Shown here one piece after another: positions 37,040 to 44,646 of a DNA stretch of 44,646 nucleotides. The translations under genes were made by a program, and so were the position numbers. The stretch is taken from IMG/VR virus record IMGVR_UViG_3300049794_000035, positions 1 to 44,646 of that record; one strand, 5' to 3'. How positions within the stretch are numbered: the first letter of the stretch is position 1; each line of letters opens with the position of its first letter. The DNA comes from a virus. The notes under the pieces were generated by a model. It did no database searches. It saw only the letters and a program-made list of their open reading frames with translations, and had not been told where the DNA came from.

Positions 37040-37414
37040 ATGCCATCTTTTACCCAATACCCGGCCGCTTCGGCGTTCACATTCGGGTGCGTGCTGGAAA
37101 CCGGCATCGCGGTTTCAAGTTACGAACAGAACGATACGGTCGATATTTTCGAGCAGAAAAACGAAATTAACGAAACTATAGAAGTGCGCGCTTCCAACGC
37201 GCGGGCCGAGATCACGATTACCGGTGAATTAACGGCCCCAGCTAGCCAAATTTTAGGCAAGGTGATGAGCCCGGCTAACTTGATTACGGCGCAGTTCGGT
37301 ACGCTCTCGGGCACCGGCCTCATGATCGTAAAAGGGGTCAACCATAGTGCCGGCCGTGCCAAGAACACCGAGATCAAGATAAACGGGACTTTTTACCCAT
37401 TGCTAACCGAGTGA
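37040..37414 (+). CDS. Tail tube-like structural protein
   Basis: A 124-residue beta-rich protein with a good SD (aaagaaaac). Features such as 'NETIEVRASNARAEITITGELT' and 'GRAKNTEIKINGTFYPL' resemble the beta-barrel of tail tube proteins. Its size is small for a tube protein, so an Ig-like or tube-associated protein is an alternative. It lies between head-tail joining genes and the tape measure. Confidence 0.55.
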   Translation: MPSFTQYPAASAFTFGCVLETGIAVSSYEQNDTVDIFEQKNEINETIEVRASNARAEITITGELTAPASQILGKVMSPANLITAQFGTLSGTGLMIVKGVNHSAGRAKNTEIKINGTFYPLLTE

Positions 37415-37421
37415 TGCCGTT

Positions 37422-37799
37422 ATGTTTAATCACCAAATAACCAGCACTTATGCAACCGACGAAGGCAACGCCGTCTCGGCCATCAGCAAATACACCGGCA
37501 CGACGGAGGTGGCTTACGACGGGACGGTTGCTGCGACCACGGATCTGCAAGAAGTCGATATCGCGTGGATCAGAGCGAACGTCCACGCGCTGCTCCTCTA
37601 CTCGAGCCAGGCGCTTACCATCAAAACCAACAATTCCGGCACGCCGATTGACACGATCGTTTTAGCGGCCGGGCAAGCGATCGTTTGGGGAAGCGATCAC
37701 ACGGAAGCGAATCCGGTGGCGCATGACGTCACCAAAATCTTCTTGAGTAACGACACTGCTAACATCGCAACCGTGAAGATCCGTGTGTTGATCGCTTAA
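37422..37799 (+). CDS. Beta-rich tail/virion protein
   Basis: A 125-residue protein (ATSTYATDEGN-type start) with many Thr/Ala strands ('ALTIKTNNSGTPIDTIVLAAGQAIVWGSD'). Probably a small Ig-like or tube-like virion component paired with the preceding gene. The function is inferred from position. Confidence 0.5.
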   Translation: MFNHQITSTYATDEGNAVSAISKYTGTTEVAYDGTVAATTDLQEVDIAWIRANVHALLLYSSQALTIKTNNSGTPIDTIVLAAGQAIVWGSDHTEANPVAHDVTKIFLSNDTANIATVKIRVLIA

Positions 37800-37817
37800 A
37801 GAAGTCTCTCTCGCGGA

Positions 37818-38342
37818 ATGGAATCCAACGGCTACACTGAGCGCGTATTCGTGACCGACAACACGAAGAAGGCTGCCGTGTTGCTCGCGTTCGGGGCGCA
37901 GTTGCGCCGGCATCAGCCGCTTACTTGGATCTGCGATTTCCCTGATAAGACAGCCTTTTTTGCCTATCGTCGGAACCCGGCGAACAAGCCACGAGTAAAT
38001 GTGTCGTTTCACTTCGAGCCGGATGGTGTGGACGCGAAAGGCATCATCAAGGCGTACGACACCACAGGCGCCGAGGACGAGTTTAACGGGCTCGTCAAGA
38101 GCTTGGGGCTGGATCCTGACATCCTTAAAAATCTGCTGGCGCTCCATTCTAAGGCTGCCGTGCAAGCCTGCCGAGAAGCGCTGGAGGCGCGCGAGTACCT
38201 GGTCAAAGAGCATATGCAGAAATACCCGGAGAGCGCCAAGATCAACATGGTCCGGGGTAAAGACAAGACGTTTGCGATGTTCGGCACCCAAGCATCGAAA
38301 GAGACGATCGCCGAGCATTTATCCAAAATAGAAGATGTATGA
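37818..38342 (+). CDS. Hypothetical protein upstream of tail assembly chaperone
   Basis: A 174-residue alpha/beta protein (MESNGYTERVFVTDNTKKAA). The first part has strands (TWICDFPDKTAFFAYRRN), and the second is helical (LKNLLALHSKAAVQACREAL). It overlaps the tail chaperone gene by four bases. No recognised family; possibly a tail-associated protein. Confidence 0.5.
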   Translation: MESNGYTERVFVTDNTKKAAVLLAFGAQLRRHQPLTWICDFPDKTAFFAYRRNPANKPRVNVSFHFEPDGVDAKGIIKAYDTTGAEDEFNGLVKSLGLDPDILKNLLALHSKAAVQACREALEAREYLVKEHMQKYPESAKINMVRGKDKTFAMFGTQASKETIAEHLSKIEDV

Positions 38343-38749
38343 CTACCAGCACTATAGAAGATGAGATTCGGGACACCGATGACGCGTTCTTGAGCGCGGT
38401 GACGCCAAAGACCGTCAACGGCCAGGAGCTTGAGCCCTTTAGCTTGATGCGGCAAACGGTCGCAATGGAGATCGTTGGCCAGGATGCCAGCGCGTTCTTT
38501 GATGCTGTCGTCCGGGTTTGGCTGTGTACGCTCAAACCCAGAGAGGTGGTCAAGGCGCGTCTTGATAAAGAGCAAGCGTCGATTACGGCGTTTGATTGGG
38601 CTGAGTCCGTGGGCTACTCGTTCGAGAACTGGCAGCCGCTCCTGGATCTGTACAAGCAGATCAATGACGAGATCCGGCAATCGACTAACGCCGTGAACGA
38701 CAAACATGGCGAACCGAGCCCAAACTCTGGCGGGCAGCCGGAATCTTGA
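38339..38749 (+). CDS. Tail assembly chaperone, first frame (lambda G-like)
   Basis: A 136-residue helical protein just before the tape measure. Features: acidic N-terminus, 'VNGQELEPFSLMRQTVAMEIVG', then 'FFDAVVRVWLCTLKPREVVKA'. The C-terminal region contains the slippery heptamer CCCAAAC (38719-38725) in the right frame for a -1 shift, yielding a longer product (see next entry). This matches the gpG/gpGT arrangement of siphoviruses. Confidence 0.7.
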   Translation: MTTSTIEDEIRDTDDAFLSAVTPKTVNGQELEPFSLMRQTVAMEIVGQDASAFFDAVVRVWLCTLKPREVVKARLDKEQASITAFDWAESVGYSFENWQPLLDLYKQINDEIRQSTNAVNDKHGEPSPNSGGQPES

Positions 38750-38910
38750 GCGTGGCGACGACCGTTCATAAGATGACTGGGTTGCCCTGGAACGATTGTT
38801 TATGGAACTTGCCGGTGGCGATCGCGTATCAAATCGAGCTCCTCTACTGGCAACGAGAGGGCAATGTTTTTAAGCGCGATTCGAAGGCTGAGATCATGAA
38901 AGAGCTCTAG
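38689..38910 (+). CDS. Tail assembly chaperone extension read by -1 frameshift
   Basis: Frame -1 relative to 38339-38749 is open from 38689 to TAG at 38908-38910. A slip at CCCAAAC (38719-38725) would replace the last 10 residues with LWRAAGILSVATTVHKMTG and a further 48. The extension includes 'LPVAIAYQIELLYWQREGN', aromatic and helical, typical of the T part of lambda GT proteins. A GTG at 38752 could alternatively start a separate protein of 52 residues. The mechanism is inferred from the heptamer and gene order. Confidence 0.6.
   Translation, partial: RRERQTWRTEPKLWRAAGILSVATTVHKMTGLPWNDCLWNLPVAIAYQIELLYWQREGNVFKRDSKAEIMKEL
38719..38725 (+). other. Slippery heptamer CCCAAAC
   Basis: It has the X-XXY-YYZ form in the zero frame of the chaperone gene: C CCA AAC becomes CCC AAA C after a -1 slip. 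It is 22 bases before the first stop. No obvious pseudoknot was traced downstream; a GC-rich stretch follows (ctctggcgggcagccgg). Confidence 0.6.
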
Positions 38911-39059
38911 GAATTAGCGCCAGCCATCGAAGTAAACACCAGTTTTAAGATGGCCATAACGAGCGGGAATAAAGTGATGGCAAAATAGATGAACAAGCCA
39001 AGGCAAAGGGTGTTAAGCAGCAACTTGAGCGTTAATATTATCAGATCGAGCGTTTTCAT
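38907..39059 (-). CDS. Small membrane protein on the opposite strand (50 aa)
   Basis: A minus-strand frame within the plus-strand late block, in a 240-base gap between chaperone and tape measure genes. The product (MKTLDLIILTLKLLLNTLCL...) has one or two hydrophobic helices and ends MAGANS. Its stop overlaps the stop of the chaperone extension. Weak SD-like bases (agaag) precede the start, and GAGGAG is farther away. No promoter can be assigned, so the call is tentative. Confidence 0.4.
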   Translation of the reverse strand: MKTLDLIILTLKLLLNTLCLGLFIYFAITLFPLVMAILKLVFTSMAGANS

Positions 39060-39150
39060 AAATTGTTCTTCTATTTGTTTCTCCTCTAACTACGACAACT
39101 CCTGCCCTAAACTGAAGGACTGGTTTTAACTAAATGGAAGCCAAACTCTA

Positions 39151-41433
39151 ATGCCGGACAACGTCGTCCATATCCAGTTCATCGCCGAGACCGGGCAGCT
39201 GAGCTCGGCATTCCAAGCCGTTAACTATGAGCTTTTGAAGTTGTCATCCAGCGGCGGGAAATTTGGTGCGCCGATCGCGGAAGGCGCCAAGAAGGTCACC
39301 GCAGCTAGTAAGGAAGGGGCTGAACATCTTGGGCTATTCGGTAAACAGGCCGATAAAGTTAGGGAGCAATTCAAGGATTTCGGTAAGGAAGCGCTCTCGA
39401 CCGCGACCAAGTTTATAGGGTTAGCGGCTGCGTTCGAAGTTGTTAAGCACGCGTTCGAAGCCGCGGGCTCGCTCGAGAGCGCGCGGATGCACCTGAAAAA
39501 TATCCTAGGGGGTGAAGATAAAGCTAAGGAGGTTATCGAGAGTTTAGAAAAGCAGCATGTCGCGAGTCCGGCAATGATGGAGCAAGCTGGACGCATGGCG
39601 GCGGCCGGGGTGTCGACTGACAAGCTGGCCGAGTCGTTGCGGAGTTTGCGCAACATCTCAAAATCGACCGGCTCGGATCTCGGAGAGCTGGTCGATATTT
39701 ATGATCGGATCCAACTCCGGGGCGAAGTGACATCGCGCGAGATGATCCGGCTTACGATGGCATCTGGGGGGGCGACTCGGGCGCTGGCGCAGGAATACAG
39801 TCATCTCAAGCCGAACCTCGAACTTCAAAATCTGGCGATTGAAAAGGCAGCGCTCGAACAAGAGAACCTCTTTAAAAAGAACGAAAAACAGATTGCGGCC
39901 GTTGATTCATTGAACGCGAAAGTTGGCTTTAGTGCGGCGGTCTTTAAAGAGTGGGAAAAGAACATGAACCGGACCTCGCTCGCAAGTGTGGCCGGTTTCG
40001 GCGGGACGGCCGTGCTCGGGATGAGCACCAAACAGATTGCCGAGTTTGATGAGGGGATAAAAGCGATTGCGGAAGAGTGGGGGTTAAGCGAGGCGGCGGT
40101 TAAAGCGTTTGTCAAAGCTGGCACGTTAGGAATGGCCGACGTGACCGAGGCAGCCACCAAACATCGCGCCACGGTCCAGGAGTTGAGCGCTCAACAGTCC
40201 AAGGCGACTGAGGTCGCCAATACCGCGAATGAAAAACTGGCCGAGGTCGACATCTTTAAAAAGATTCAGACTGCGCTCGGCGACGCGACCACGACCGAGG
40301 CGGCATTTGCTGAGTATCAGAAGACGTTTGCCGGCCAAGTCGCGTCGCAGCAGAAAAAGCTTGAAGAATTGTTCGAACAGGTCGGGAAACCGCTCATTGC
40401 CAATTTTAAAGCGATTGAGATAGCTGGTGGCGCAGTCGTTGCAATTTGGACAACGCTAAAAGGGATTGAGCTCTTTAAGGGGGTAGTCGGAATCCTTACG
40501 GGCGTTGCCAAGGGGTTCGGTCTGATTCAGGTCGCCGCGGAAGCAGCCGCGGTGGCTGAGACCGCTGCAGCAGCAGCGGCAAAGGCTGTCGTCGTATCAA
40601 CAGCAGCGGCCCCAGCGGTTGGTGCTGCAGAAACAACCGGCCTTCTTATTGCGAAAGCGCTGCCTGTTTTCGGTGCTGTCGCTACTGGGATCGTATTAGC
40701 ACATCAAATTTCGGTGGAGGGACACAAGCCCGAAGTAGCGGCTAAATGGGTCGATGAGATGCGAGCCAAACAAGCATCCAAATGGGGGCATGGAGGCACG
40801 GTTGAGGGCGACTTTAACCCCGCAAACTTCCCGAGCAGTCCGGCATTGCTCCAGCACGGACAAGCGGCGGCAGCAAAAGTGCCTGAAAAACCTCCTTGGT
40901 CGCCTATCTGGAATCCGATGGGCCCGAGCCCAGGAGCATTTGCGCCGGTCGGAGCTCCAGCGGCAGTATCTCCGGCGCCGTTTGGCGGCGTGGAGGGCGC
41001 GTTCACGAACGAGCGTGGCGAAACCCAGTTGCCTCCTCAGGCTCGTGGAGCAGGAACCGGCGGCGGTTCTGATCTGTACGCTGCACCCGTAACGGATTTT
41101 TTGAAGGCGCCACCCAAGGATTTTAAAGCCCAAGGGATGGCGCAAGCCAAACAAGAGGCCGCGGTGCATGAGCAGTTTACGGCGCAGCAGGAAGCCGACA
41201 GATCCAAAGCAGACGAACTGCGGGAGGCGTGGGGACGCAGCAAAAGCAAAGACGCAGCCTATTTTACCTCCGGCTCTGACGCAGAGGTTTTAAAAAAGAG
41301 CGGGATTACACCACAAGCTCCGGATAAAGAGCCCGGGAAAGGCGGCCCGGAGCTCGCAAAGCTTGATGCGATCGAGAAACGGGCCGCCGAGATCACGCAA
41401 AAGCTGGAAGAGATCTTTGGGAAATCAAGCTGA
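39151..41433 (+). CDS. Tape measure protein
   Basis: A 760-residue protein, the longest in the genome. Early regions (about 10-120) are helical with 'AAFEVVKHAFEAAGSLESARMHLKNILGG'. Then a charged helical stretch follows. Around residues 425-535 there is a strongly hydrophobic Ala-rich region (VVGILTGVAKGFGLIQVAAEAAAVAETAAAAAAK), typical of tape measures, and the C-terminal third is Pro/Gly-rich and disordered. By the usual 1.5 angstrom per residue rule, tail length would be about 110 nm. A five-codon ORF (39134) overlaps the start by TAATG, perhaps a leader. Confidence 0.8.
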   Translation: MPDNVVHIQFIAETGQLSSAFQAVNYELLKLSSSGGKFGAPIAEGAKKVTAASKEGAEHLGLFGKQADKVREQFKDFGKEALSTATKFIGLAAAFEVVKHAFEAAGSLESARMHLKNILGGEDKAKEVIESLEKQHVASPAMMEQAGRMAAAGVSTDKLAESLRSLRNISKSTGSDLGELVDIYDRIQLRGEVTSREMIRLTMASGGATRALAQEYSHLKPNLELQNLAIEKAALEQENLFKKNEKQIAAVDSLNAKVGFSAAVFKEWEKNMNRTSLASVAGFGGTAVLGMSTKQIAEFDEGIKAIAEEWGLSEAAVKAFVKAGTLGMADVTEAATKHRATVQELSAQQSKATEVANTANEKLAEVDIFKKIQTALGDATTTEAAFAEYQKTFAGQVASQQKKLEELFEQVGKPLIANFKAIEIAGGAVVAIWTTLKGIELFKGVVGILTGVAKGFGLIQVAAEAAAVAETAAAAAAKAVVVSTAAAPAVGAAETTGLLIAKALPVFGAVATGIVLAHQISVEGHKPEVAAKWVDEMRAKQASKWGHGGTVEGDFNPANFPSSPALLQHGQAAAAKVPEKPPWSPIWNPMGPSPGAFAPVGAPAAVSPAPFGGVEGAFTNERGETQLPPQARGAGTGGGSDLYAAPVTDFLKAPPKDFKAQGMAQAKQEAAVHEQFTAQQEADRSKADELREAWGRSKSKDAAYFTSGSDAEVLKKSGITPQAPDKEPGKGGPELAKLDAIEKRAAEITQKLEEIFGKSS

Positions 41434-42146
41434 TGCCGTTGATCTTCAATAGTGTAACTCGCTTTATCGAGACAATTGGCCGGCGGCGCACCCACGTCTC
41501 ACGACCCGATCAACTCGATTCGTTGGAATGTATTTTTACTGGGCCGACTGAGTTAGCGACCGACTTTGTGCCGGGCGACCTGGCGCGCCACCCGGATTTC
41601 CCCGGGATGCAATGCTCTAGCTGGGAGATTACCAATAAAGAAGCGCTGATGGCCGAGGCTCGCGCACGGTATAGCGGCAAATTCGCGGCTGGAGCCGGGC
41701 TTTACGTCGGCGTTCCCTTGATTACGACCTCGCGGCATCTGGGATCGGTTTCATGGACGACGAGCGCTAATACATCATCTACAACCACGGTTGGTGGTGT
41801 AATAATTACAGCCTTCGAGCTTGTTCTCACTTCTTTTGCCGCGAGGTTTACGCTGAAGTCTGCCACCTTTAAATATCTTACTAATCGAGCGCCGGCACCC
41901 GATTTTGATGGGCGCTTTTTGAGCGAGGCGACGCCCTATTTAGGAATGGATAACTTTCTTCAATTTACAACCGCCCGTACCTATGCTCCGGGCATTCCCC
42001 CCTCTGCATTAATCAGAAACTTGAATCAAACTCTGGTATTTGAAAATGATCTCACCGATTTGCAGGTAAACGATCTAGGAAACGGCTGGTTTGACGTGTC
42101 GGAGGTCTATATGACGCAGGCCCTGATCAATTCCAGCCTGATATAA
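41433..42146 (+). CDS. Tail tip protein, function unknown
   Basis: A 237-residue protein starting right at the tape measure stop. The first half is alpha/beta (MPLIFNSVTRFIETIGRRR), the second beta-rich with 'GNGWFDVSEVYMTQALINSS'. Its location after the tape measure is that of distal tail proteins. No specific family was recognised. Confidence 0.55.
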   Translation: MPLIFNSVTRFIETIGRRRTHVSRPDQLDSLECIFTGPTELATDFVPGDLARHPDFPGMQCSSWEITNKEALMAEARARYSGKFAAGAGLYVGVPLITTSRHLGSVSWTTSANTSSTTTVGGVIITAFELVLTSFAARFTLKSATFKYLTNRAPAPDFDGRFLSEATPYLGMDNFLQFTTARTYAPGIPPSALIRNLNQTLVFENDLTDLQVNDLGNGWFDVSEVYMTQALINSSLI

Positions 42147-42147
42147 A

Positions 42148-42501
42148 ATGACCGCGCTTAAACCAATCAAAGGTTGGAAGTCACTTATTGCGCGGCTCAA
42201 TGAGATGATAGCGGGGATCAACGCGCGAACCATCAGCGTCCCGTTAGGTGGCGGGATCGATCTTCAAGAGACTACCAGCGGAACGCATATTGCGCTTTCG
42301 TCTTCGCATGTATTGCCCCCTGGAACAACTTCGACAATCGGCAGCGGCGGTGGTGGTGGTGGTGGCTCCACTGATCTTTCTGCACTCTCGGCTAGGGTCG
42401 CTGCCCTGGAAGCCATCCTATCGACCAGCGGATGGATGAGTGTCGACGTGATGAGCGCGTCTTGTGTCCGCACGACGATCAACGTGCTGACCAAACCATG
42501 A
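42148..42501 (+). CDS. Small tail fibre-associated protein with Gly linker
   Basis: A 117-residue protein. After a short helix (KGWKSLIARLNEMIAGIN) comes a strand-rich part, a long Gly linker (GSGGGGGGGS at about residues 66-75) and a C-terminal coiled coil (LSALSARVAALEAIL) ending in a Cys-containing tail. It could be an adaptor or trimerisation linker in the tail tip. Overlaps the next gene. Confidence 0.55.
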   Translation: MTALKPIKGWKSLIARLNEMIAGINARTISVPLGGGIDLQETTSGTHIALSSSHVLPPGTTSTIGSGGGGGGGSTDLSALSARVAALEAILSTSGWMSVDVMSASCVRTTINVLTKP

Positions 42502-43247
42502 TTTCCGAGCTTACAATAATTAATTGGTGCTCGAGCCCGAGCGATACATGCGATCCCTGCCATTGCCGTTGGGAGACTTTGCCAGTCAGCTCAACCTGGA
42601 TTTATGACGGAGGCGGATCACTAGCCGACTCTAATTTCTGCGGAGAACTGCTACTGGCCGAAGGCGCGAATTGCCTGGTCACCACAGGGCATACGCTGGG
42701 CGACATCGTCACTGGCACAGTCGATATTTTTATTAGCGGATCCTGGGCGCAATTTTCGCCTAGCACTGCTCCTACTGCCGTTCCTTCTTACGCTGTGCCT
42801 CCAGACGTCAATATCTCGGTCAACGGCGTCGTGGTTGCCAGCGTCACGCCTGACCTGAGTAACATGTTGGATTTCACTTCGAGTGTGTCGGCTTTCAGCC
42901 CTGGGCATGGAATAGGCGGTGTACTCCTTTATTTTGGAACCTGGTCAGGACATTGCAGGACCAGCGTACCTAACTGCATCTTGCGCAACCTCGGCATGAC
43001 GGCGCTACTCAACAGCCCGGGCAATTGCGTTTTGCCTATTATCGGCATCGCCAGACCGACAAGCACTGCCGGTGTCACACTCATCACGCCAACTTGGACA
43101 GACAACCCGACAACACCCGCTGTGCCTTTTGCCGAGGAATATTCGTTTAGTGGCGGGACTTGGCACGACACCGGTACCCAGCTTTTTTACAACGAGAACA
43201 ACGCCCATGTCGAAGTCAACCAACCCTGGATTTACAAACATTATTAA
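42498..43247 (+). CDS. Large Cys/Gly-rich tail adhesin-like protein
   Basis: A 249-residue protein from ATG 42498 (MISELTIINWCSSPSDTCDP). The first 25 residues are Cys-rich (CSS...CDPCHC), followed by a long strand-rich, Ser/Thr/Gly region typical of extracellular or fibre proteins. Likely part of the tail tip. No enzymatic motif was recognised. Confidence 0.55.
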   Translation: MISELTIINWCSSPSDTCDPCHCRWETLPVSSTWIYDGGGSLADSNFCGELLLAEGANCLVTTGHTLGDIVTGTVDIFISGSWAQFSPSTAPTAVPSYAVPPDVNISVNGVVVASVTPDLSNMLDFTSSVSAFSPGHGIGGVLLYFGTWSGHCRTSVPNCILRNLGMTALLNSPGNCVLPIIGIARPTSTAGVTLITPTWTDNPTTPAVPFAEEYSFSGGTWHDTGTQLFYNENNAHVEVNQPWIYKHY

Positions 43248-43248
43248 A

Positions 43249-43395
43249 ATGAGGATCGACATCTGCCGCGAGTGCGATCAACGACGCCCGGGCTGGGTCT
43301 GCGCTCGGTGCAGTTGTCCGCTGGCAATCAGGATCCACATAACCGACGCCAAATGCCCGTTAGGTAAGTGGGTGGAACTAGGATTAGCATCATGA
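43249..43395 (+). CDS. Small zinc-ribbon protein (48 aa)
   Basis: A 48-residue protein from ATG 43249 containing CRECDQRRPGWVCARCSCPL then CPLGKW, a Cys-rich pattern seen in small phage zinc ribbons. Start one base after the adhesin's stop and stop overlapping the next gene (ATGA). It probably helps folding or assembly of neighbours; function unknown. Confidence 0.55.
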   Translation: MRIDICRECDQRRPGWVCARCSCPLAIRIHITDAKCPLGKWVELGLAS

Positions 43396-44646
43396 TTTTG
43401 TACCTCGACGTCAATAGCCATACCGTAATCCAGAGCCTCGGGTCGCGTTCGCCCGCCAATGCGTTTGCCATTAAGATGCATGACACGCCCTCGCTCGATA
43501 TTTATCTGATCAGTGGCGGCAACGTGGTAGATGGCGGCGCTGGCACGGCGATTCATTTCGCACTTAACCTGGCGCAGCCAGCCGCAATATCGATTCTGGT
43601 CGACGACCCGACCTTTACCTACCTGACCGATGCGAACGGCAACCCGTATTACCACGGAATTCCTAGCTTCGACACGACCCTACTGCTGGCCGCGCTCGGC
43701 TCATCCTACTCGATTCAATGTGCTGGGGAGATCCGGTATCAGACGCCTGGAGGCGAGGTCGCTAGGACATTGGACATTGGATTTGTGATCTACAGGTCGA
43801 TCATAAGCGAGGTCACCTTTGACACCCTCGCCGCGGATTTTACGGTTCCGGCAATCGCAGCCAACGTGACAGTGCAGATCGGCGCGACGGGCTGGCTCTA
43901 CGTCGGTAAACTGCTCTCGATTGCTACGGCCGGCCAGTACACGGTCGCCTCAATCATCGACGCCACCCATTTCAGCGCCACTAACACGGGCGCGAGTGGG
44001 AATGCCGTGGCGACGACCGTGATCACGCATCCGCAAGTTGTGAGCTCCACACCGCCGAGCGTCCCGGCGACTTACCCGGACGTTTCCACGCTTGAGCTAC
44101 TGGTTCATAAAGGTGTAGCGAACGGGTACGCGCCGTTGGACTCGGGCGGCAAACTTCCTTCTGGAATGCTGCCAAGCGGGATCACCACCGGGGTTGAACT
44201 CGTCGCCAATAAGGACGTTGCTGGCGGCTATCCGAGCTTGGATTCGCAATCGCTCCTGGATGCCGATGAGATCCCGGTCGACGGGACCACGCTCACGGTT
44301 ACGACGGCGACGATCACGCGGGCCGGCACACTGACCAGCGGATCCCCGATCGTGACCGGGCTCTCGGCCACCAGCGACCTCACGCTCGGGCAACCGGTCA
44401 GCGGCACCGGGGTTTCCGGCGGCGCCACAGTGCTATCGATCGATGCCAGTAACCAGATCCATCTGAGCGCCAACGCGAGTGCTAGCGGTTCGCCGCTACT
44501 GACGTTCACCAACCAGAAGCTGAGCGCGCCATTGTCTGGCACGGTCGATTACGCCGACCCGGCTAACGGGGTAGAGCTTCGGGATGATTTCTTGAGCGGC
44601 AGCTACGGCACCACGCCGTTTAATTATTAAAAACATGCCGGCGGCG
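43392..44646 (+). CDS. Tail fibre/adhesin, N-terminal part (continues at 1-767)
   Basis: ATG 43392 (MILYLDVNSHTVIQ) starts a protein that runs off the right edge. The apparent stop at 44628-44630 lies in the last 21 bases, which differ from the equivalent bases 127-147 at the left edge, so it is probably not real. Joined with 1-767 the product is about 624 residues. Residues about 300-385 contain the beta module shared with 770-1363 (TLTSGSPIVTGLSATSDL), and 'VSTLELLVHKGVANGYAPLDSGGKLP' resembles fibre repeats. The C-terminal half is lectin-like. Confidence 0.7.
44328..44383. repeat. 56-bp identical repeat, second copy
   Basis: Copy of 992-1047 in the gene from 43392. The flanking 60-80 bases on each side are similar but not identical. 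Confidence 0.8.
44500..44625. repeat. Terminal redundancy, second copy
   Basis: Identical to 1-126. Beyond it, six mismatches fall in 11 bases (44626-44636), and the final 10 bases match again. Five of the six mismatches have A in this copy. Confidence 0.9.

Noticed and set aside
44626-44646. Template/variable repeat pair of a diversity-generating retroelement
   Set aside because: Only 21 bases with six differences, no reverse transcriptase gene in the window and no separate template repeat; a contig-end artefact is more likely.
1-44646. Prophage or transposable Mu-like phage
   Set aside because: Despite Mu-like head genes there is no DDE transposase, MuB, integrase or CI-type repressor recognisable; the circular overlap fits a free phage genome.

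Overview
The window looks like a complete or nearly complete genome of a tailed double-stranded DNA phage, about 44.5 kb. The first 126 bases recur exactly at the far end (1-126 = 44500-44625), and the gene running off the right edge (from 43392) continues in frame into the left edge (to 767). The molecule is therefore circular or circularly assembled. The head genes resemble those of phage Mu (portal of the gp29/DUF935 type, gpF-like head protein, gpI-like protease with nested scaffold, gp36-like and gpG-like proteins). There is no Mu transposase, no integrase and no recognisable repressor. I see a tape measure and tail-tube-like proteins but no sheath, so a siphovirus with a lytic life style is the best guess. 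A lipoprotein and a GH108 muramidase beside a holin-like protein suggest a host with an outer membrane. The host cannot be named from the sequence; no tRNA genes were seen.

Layout. (1) Plus strand, 21.7-44.6 kb and on through 1-5.8 kb: one long late block. It runs small terminase, large terminase, a group of small accessory genes, the lysis cassette (26.7-28.1 kb), portal, head genes, neck and tail genes, tape measure, then a modular set of about a dozen tail-tip, fibre and adhesin genes. (2) Minus strand, 17.5 down to 5.7 kb: an early block of about 30 tightly overlapping genes. It opens with a recombination and DNA-metabolism set (RecT, Cas4/RecB-like nuclease, SNF2-like helicase, DNA methyltransferase). 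It then trails into many tiny proteins (membrane, exported, coiled-coil, VRR-NUC). (3) Plus strand, 17.6-20.8 kb: a replication set of HTH protein, HNH nuclease, primase and RepA-like helicase. (4) 20.77-21.72 kb: a non-coding and regulatory stretch around a small ribbon-helix-helix gene, with nine copies of an AAAGAACT-centred repeat, competing G/C-rich hairpins and a 62-base sequence that can fold as a perfect three-way junction.

How the parts work together. Transcription probably diverges from 17.50-17.61 kb, minus for recombination and accessory genes and plus for replication. The repeat region after the helicase gene is the best candidate for the replication origin and/or the operator set of the RHH protein. 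Late genes start after it.

Three related GIY-YIG/NUMOD3 homing-type nucleases sit in separate places (8.5-9.2, 22.3-22.9, 34.6-35.4 kb), each preceded by a similar TATA-like element right at the start codon. Other notable points are a CCCAAAC slippery heptamer joining the two tail-assembly-chaperone frames, a nested scaffold gene inside the protease gene, a lone minus-strand membrane ORF inside the late block, and repeated modules shared among the fibre proteins.
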